Assembly: GCF_031143425.1 (NCBI RefSeq)
Contig: NW_027150026.1
Span: 62,001 to 126,000, forward strand
Direction: 5' to 3'
DNA: 64,000 bases
Source of the DNA: Pleurodeles waltl
Taxonomy: Eukaryota > Chordata > Amphibia > Caudata > Salamandridae
Position numbers and translations under genes: made by a program. Below the pieces are notes generated by a model. That model saw only the letters and a program-made list of their open reading frames with translations, was not told the DNA's origin and did not search any database. Shown here piece by piece: positions 58,807 to 64,000 of this stretch. Positions within the stretch are counted from its first letter, which is position 1. Each line of letters opens with the position of its first letter.

Positions 58807-58888
58807 GTAGTCGTGGCCGAGTGGTTAAGGCGATGGACTCGAAATCCATTGGGGTGTCCCCGCGCAGGTTCAAATCCTGCCGACTACG
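58807..58888 (+). tRNA. tRNA-Ser-CGA: tRNA-Ser(CGA), unit 21
   Basis: Identical to the copy at 923-1004. Confidence 0.96.
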
Positions 58889-60062
58889 TCGGTGCTCTTT
58901 CACAATGATGTGTTAGGTTTTTCCTTGGATGCCTCCTTTCCCAGGAATAAGCATGTATTATTCAACAACGTTGAGAGCACAGGTAAAACAAAGACAAGAA
59001 TGTGAAACAATGCACTGTGCAATGCCAGCATGAAAACTCTCAAGGAGTACGCTGCCCAGGCCTACAGCTTCTCAGACACTGTATCTGTCTATTTTGGGGA
59101 GCTGCAGAGAAGCCTTGCCTGTGCTTTTCGAGCCTGCTGTCTGGGGTGAGTGCCTGGATAAATTGTTGTTGGGAAGGACAAGGCAGCTAGCTCCTCTACA
59201 GGGGTCAATTTAGGAGGTTGGTGGGAAGCACAGGAAGGGGCAGGAAGGAAGCTCTCTGCTGTTGCTTCTCGGCCTAGGCAGAGCTGCAGGTGTGGTTAAA
59301 AAGGATTGGCGTTTGGCCAGGTCCCAGACCACAGTGCAACCTAGGGCAACAAGAGAGGTGAGGCTACTGAGGCCCTTACCCTGAGCCTTCTGACCCCACC
59401 GCCCCTTTGGCCCCGATCGGCCACGATCGGCCAAAACCTCTCTATAAGGGCTAAAGGTGATTATTATATATGCCTGAGTAACTTAGGGTCCCTCGCATAA
59501 ATGGACTCCTGCTGAAGGAGCTCGCCTTTGCTTTGGGACTGGCCCAACACGGCCTTGCTCTCCTCAACAAACCTGCCACCAGCCAGGAGGCTGAATGGCT
59601 TGCAGAAGGACACTCCCAGGTATGCCCAAGCACTTCATTTGCATAGAGACTACCCTCTCTTGGGCCCGCCTCCACTCACCTATTAAGTAATGTGGCTAGA
59701 ATATCAAGACAGAAAGAGGAGCAGGGCCTGACAGCCTTTCAAAGGCTCAACTGAGGTGCTGGGCTGACGGCTGGGATCACCAAAGCCTGGGATGACTCCA
59801 ATATGGAAGCAGAAGCCTTAGGGCAAACAAAGGTCAGCAGTTGATGTGCTGTAAAGAAGAAGGGCTGCAGAGGGCCTCAGCAAAGCCTTCGGAATACTTG
59901 TGGATTGGCAGGAGTGCCTATATTTGTTTTTTGAGAAGCACCTTGCCAGTGCAAAGGATTGCTGAGGAAGAGGAAGGAGCAGAGCGGAATGACTGGAGCC
60001 AGTGAGGTTGCCTGTGAAGACATGAAGGGCTATGTTGAAAGGGGCACCGCTTGCAGAGCCAA

Positions 60063-60144
60063 GTAGTCGTTACCAAGTGGTTAAGGCGATGGACTAGATA
60101 TCATTTGGCGTCTCCACGAGTATGTTCAAATCCTGCCGACTACG
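60063..60144 (+). pseudogene. tRNA-Ser relic, unit 21
   Basis: Majority form, as at 5059-5140. Confidence 0.88.
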
Positions 60145-60750
60145 TCAGATGACATTTTTGGGATTCCTCTTCAGGGCCTCCTGCGTGGGAGAACAAGGGA
60201 GCAGCCTCTATGCAAAGCAGTCAGTAAAACAGAATATGAAGCAAAGACCATTAAAGCCACAGAAGAAAGATATGAACCCAGGCCAAATGCATCCTGCTCC
60301 CCCTCCCTCACCTGTCAGGCACTAGTCTGCAGAGAAACTGAACACGCCCACTCTCCTCCAAGGAGAATTCAGCTCAGGAAACGCCTAGCCACAGGCCCTA
60401 GATTGGACGAGGCACTTCTTTTCATACCTGTAAAGACCAACCCGTCTCTCTGTGGAGTCCATTCATGGCCTCCAAGACAGAAGTTTTGCCATGGTGCCTA
60501 TCGTGGCTGCCATCTCCCTGACGTTAAAGCTACCACCTCTTCCGGCCTGATTTTTTTCCCCCGTCTCAAAACATGAACATACAAGGAGTGCTAATTTCAC
60601 ATGCATGCCTGCTTTTAGCTTGAGACGCTTTAGAAAGTCTTCTGTGGAATAGGAATGATGTATAGGAGAGCAGGGAAAATGGTCCAGTGAACGGAAAGAA
60701 AAAAGACTACGGATGGAGGTAAAGTGCCCTGTTGAGATTCACTTGTGTGG

Positions 60751-60832
60751 GTAGTTGTGGCCGAGTGGTTAAGGCGATGGACTAGAAATCCATTGGGGTA
60801 TCCCCGCGCAGGTTCGAATCCTGCCAACTACG
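60751..60832 (+). tRNA. tRNA-Ser-AGA: tRNA-Ser(AGA), unit 21
   Basis: Identical to 2857-2938. Confidence 0.98.
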
Positions 60833-61054
60833 CTGTCCCTTTTGTGAACAGTATTTTCCCATAATTCTTTGAAATACCTTCTGGCATAAATGCGGGCTCC
60901 AAAAGCAGGACTAATAGGGTCAGCGGCCTGGGAGGGCTCAAACTTTTGCCATTGTGGCCTTCCTCTCTAGAAAAGGACTGCTTCTGTCCAGAGGCTAGAC
61001 CGCCAGCAGAAATAGAAACGAGCTACGTTGAAAATGGACCATAGCTTTAAGCAA

Positions 61055-61136
61055 GTAGTCGTGGCCGAGTGGTTAAGGCGATGGACTTGAAATCCATTGG
61101 GGTCTCCCCGCGTAGGTTCAAATCCTGCCGACTACG
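61055..61136 (+). tRNA. tRNA-Ser-TGA: tRNA-Ser(TGA), unit 22
   Basis: Identical to the copy at 271-352. Confidence 0.97.
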
Positions 61137-61706
61137 TGCTACTTCACCTTTGGTGATATTTTATACTTCATATTAAATGGCATCTGCACAAGCAGGCCGA
61201 ATATAGCTATCACTCTCAATAGAGCTAAGGAAGGCGAAACACTGGGCAGGGAATGGGATCAAAAGAGTGGCCGGAGAAGGCATGAGACTACCTGTCTGGC
61301 ACTCCTGCCACTTGTGCACCCCAGCTGTCGAGAAGACACATGTCGAGTAATAGCCAAGGAGATTGGGAAAGAACTTCAGTTATCATCTCGCCAGTAAGTT
61401 CCATCTGAGGTATCAGATGCATGAAGGAAGTAGCCTTATTGGGGCGTCTGACAGTGTCATTATTTTCCTAAAGTGTCATAACTGCATTCTTTTACAACCT
61501 CCTTTTTGCTTTTCTCTGGCCAGGAACATGAACTTTATAATAGTGCCTTTGAGTCACGTCAGTATGCAGGTATGGACCGAGTGTATTTTTTGCAGTAGAA
61601 CGGATAGGCAAAGATGGGAAGGCAGTGGAGCAGAGTGAACTGAGGGAAAGAAAAAGACTGCTGTGAGAGTGAGAACCTCAGCTTAAGTGGCAGCCACCCC
61701 TCGTGA

Positions 61707-61788
61707 GTAGTCGTGGCCGAGTGGTTAAGGCGATGGACTCGAAATCCATTGGGGTGTCCCCGCGCAGGTTCAAATCCTGCCGACTACG
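61707..61788 (+). tRNA. tRNA-Ser-CGA: tRNA-Ser(CGA), unit 22
   Basis: Identical to the copy at 923-1004. Confidence 0.96.
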
Positions 61789-62962
61789 TCGGTGCTCTTT
61801 CACAATGATGTGTTAGGTTTTTCCTTGGATGCCTCCTTTCCCAGGAATAAGCATGTATTATTCAACAACGTTGAGAGCACAGGTAAAACAAAGACAAGAA
61901 TGTGAAACAATGCACTGTGCAATGCCAGCATGAAAACTCTCAAGGAGTACGCTGCCCAGGCCTACAGCTTCTCAGACACTGTGTCTGTCTATTTTGGGGA
62001 GCTGCAGAGAAGCCTTGCCTGTGCTTTTCGAGCCTGCTGTCTGGGGTGAGTGCCTGGATAAATTGTTGTTGGGAAGGACAAGGCAGCTAGCTCCTCTACA
62101 GGGGTCAATTTAGGAGGTTGGTGGGAAGCACAGGAAGGGGCAGGAAGGAAGCTCTCTGCTGTTGCTTCTCGGCCTAGGCAGAGCTGCAGGTGTGGTTAAA
62201 AAGGATTGGCGTTTGGCCAGGTCCCAGACCACAGTGCAACCTAGGGCAACAAGAGAGGTGAGGCTACTGAGGCCCTTACCCTGAGCCTTCTGACCCCACC
62301 GCCCCTTTGGCCCCGATCGGCCACGATCGGCCAAAACCTCTCTATAAGGGCTAAAGGTGATTATTATATATGCCTGAGTAACTTAGGGTCCCTCGCATAA
62401 ATGGACTCCTGCTGAAGGAGCTCGCCTTTGCTTTGGGACTGGCCCAACACGGCCTTGCTCTCCTCAACAAACCTGCCACCAGCCAGGAGGCTGAATGGCT
62501 TGCAGAAGGACACTCCCAGGTATGCCCAAGCACTTCATTTGCATAGAGACTACCCTCTCTTGGGCCCGCCTCCACTCACCTATTAAGTAATGTGGCTAGA
62601 ATATCAAGACAGAAAGAGGAGCAGGGCCTGACAGCCTTTCAAAGGCTCAACTGAGGTGCTGGGCTGACGGCTGGGATCACCAAAGCCTGGGATGACTCCA
62701 ATATGGAAGCAGAAGCCTTAGGGCAAACAAAGGTCAGCAGTTGATGTGCTGTAAAGAAGAAGGGCTGCAGAGGGCCTCAGCAAAGCCTTCGGAATACTTG
62801 TGGATTGGCAGGAGTGCCTATATTTGTTTTTTGAGAAGCACCTTGCCAGTGCAAAGGATTGCTGAGGAAGAGGAAGGAGCAGAGCGGAATGACTGGAGCC
62901 AGTGAGGTTGCCTGTGAAGACATGAAGGGCTATGTTGAAAGGGGCACCGCTTGCAGAGCCAA

Positions 62963-63044
62963 GTAGTCGTTACCAAGTGGTTAAGGCGATGGACTAGATA
63001 TCATTTGGCGTCTCCACGAGTATGTTCAAATCCTGCCGACTACG
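62963..63044 (+). pseudogene. tRNA-Ser relic, unit 22
   Basis: Majority form, as at 5059-5140. Confidence 0.88.
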
Positions 63045-63650
63045 TCAGATGACATTTTTGGGATTCCTCTTCAGGGCCTCCTGCGTGGGAGAACAAGGGA
63101 GCAGCCTCTATGCAAAGCAGTCAGTAAAACAGAATATGAAGCAAAGACCATTAAAGCCACACAAGAAAGATATGAACCCAGGCCAAATGCATCCTGCTCC
63201 CCCTCCCTCACCTGTCAGGCACTAGTCTGCAGAGAAACTGAACACGCCCACTCTCCTCCAAGGAGAATTCAGCTCAGGAAACGCCTAGCCACAGGCCCTA
63301 GATTGGACGAGGCACTTCTTTTCATACCTGTAAAGACCAACCCGTCTCTCTGTGGAGTCCATTCATGGCCTCCAAGACAGAAGTTTTGCCATGGTGCCTA
63401 TCGTGGCTGCCATCTCCCTGACGTTAAAGCTACCACCTCTTCCGGCCTGATTTTTTTCCCCCGTCTCAAAACATGAACATACAAGGAGTGCTAATTTCAC
63501 ATGCATGCCTGCTTTTAGCTTGAGACGCTTTAGAAAGTCTTCTGTGGAATAGGAATGATGTATAGGAGAGCAGGGAAAATGGTCCAGTGAACGGAAAGAA
63601 AAAAGACTACGGATGGAGGTAAAGTGCCCTGTTGAGATTCACTTGTGTGG

Positions 63651-63732
63651 GTAGTTGTGGCCGAGTGGTTAAGGCGATGGACTAGAAATCCATTGGGGTA
63701 TCCCCGCGCAGGTTCGAATCCTGCCAACTACG
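63651..63732 (+). tRNA. tRNA-Ser-AGA: tRNA-Ser(AGA), unit 22
   Basis: Identical to 2857-2938. Confidence 0.98.
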
Positions 63733-63954
63733 CTGTCCCTTTTGTGAACAGTATTTTCCCATAATTCTTTGAAATACCTTCTGGCATAAATGCGGGCTCC
63801 AAAAGCAGGACTAATAGGGTCAGCGGCCTGGGAGGGCTCAAACTTTTGCCATTGTGGCCTTCCTCTCTAGAAAAGGACTGCTTCTGTCCAGAGGCTAGAC
63901 CGCCAGCAGAAATAGAAACGAGCTACGTTGAAAATGGACCATAGCTTTAAGCAA

Positions 63955-64000
63955 GTAGTCGTGGCCGAGTGGTTAAGGCGATGGACTTGAAATCCATTGG
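63955..64000 (+). tRNA. tRNA-Ser-TGA: tRNA-Ser(TGA), 3'-truncated by window edge
   Basis: First 46 nt of the gene, through the anticodon TGA and anticodon stem, identical to 271-316. It opens unit 23 and shows the array continues. Confidence 0.95.

Larger units (their letters stand above)
58155..61054 (+). repeat. Array unit 21 (2900 bp)
   Basis: Third gene CGA with CTGTATCTG; 10-bp duplication; normal A-run and terminator, as in unit 15. Confidence 0.97.
61055..63954 (+). repeat. Array unit 22 (2900 bp)
   Basis: Third gene CGA with CTGTGTCTG (as units 7 and 13); duplication; normal A-run. Private G-to-C change near 63162. Confidence 0.97.
1..64000 (+). repeat. Tandem array of ~2.9 kb tRNA-Ser units
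   Basis: The same sequence recurs with a period of 2889-2900 bp from edge to edge, always in the same orientation, with only a few substitutions per unit. Each unit holds four tRNA-Ser-derived loci separated by unique spacer. Spacers are about as conserved between units as the tRNA genes are, which points to recent amplification or active homogenisation rather than selection on the genes alone. Neither array boundary lies in the window. Known parallels are the 3.18 kb Xenopus laevis tDNA repeat and the human chromosome 1 tRNA repeats, but those units carry tRNAs for several amino acids; this one is serine only. Confidence 0.98.

Noticed and set aside
1..64000. CRISPR array, satellite DNA or prokaryotic tRNA operon
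   Set aside because: The unit is 2.9 kb with complex unique spacers, not short repeats. tRNAs carry Pol III A/B boxes, T-run terminators and no CCA, which points to a eukaryotic nuclear tDNA array.
1..64000. Assembly artefact repeating one unit
   Set aside because: Units carry many distinct and partly shared variants, including private substitutions and length differences, which a simple computational copy would not produce. Exact copy number still depends on long-read support.

Overview
The whole 64 kb window is one head-to-tail tandem array of a roughly 2.89-2.90 kb unit whose only recognisable genes are serine tRNAs. There are 22 complete units plus partial copies at both ends, so the array runs past the window on both sides. 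The tRNA bodies are cytosolic eukaryotic tRNA-Ser: 82 nt, long variable arm, intragenic A and B boxes, no encoded CCA, no intron. They closely resemble the vertebrate UCN-serine tRNA consensus as I remember it. The host is therefore probably a vertebrate, but I do not recognise the spacers and cannot name the clade. I see no protein-coding gene, transposon, rRNA or CRISPR.

Layout of one unit (unit 1, 271-3160), all on the + strand: tRNA-Ser(TGA) 271-352; 570 bp spacer; a third tRNA gene, usually tRNA-Ser(CGA), 923-1004; 1164 bp spacer (1174 bp in units with a 10-bp duplication); a degenerate tRNA-Ser relic 2169-2250; 606 bp spacer; tRNA-Ser(AGA) 2857-2938; 222 bp spacer; then the next unit. 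Unit lengths are 2890 (9 units), 2900 (7), 2899 (4) and 2889 (2). Three small length changes account for all of them: a 10-bp tandem duplication, a 1-bp loss in an A-rich run, and a 1-bp loss in the terminator of the AGA gene.

Complete intact-looking tRNA loci: 22 AGA, 28 TGA (22 at the first position and 6 at the third), 15 CGA and one with a CAA anticodon. There are also 22 degenerate loci, and one truncated locus at each window edge. A normal unit carries the three isoacceptors (AGA read as IGA, UGA, CGA) that together decode all four UCN serine codons.

The most interesting point is at 44340-44421: a structurally intact tRNA-Ser whose anticodon is CAA, which reads the leucine codon UUG. 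Because seryl-tRNA synthetase does not depend on the anticodon, this is a candidate mistranslating tRNA. Other points of interest are the CGA-to-TGA anticodon switch in six units, damaging point mutations in single AGA copies (23180, 52085), a shortened Pol III terminator in three units, and shared variant blocks that record unit-level duplication and gene conversion inside the array.
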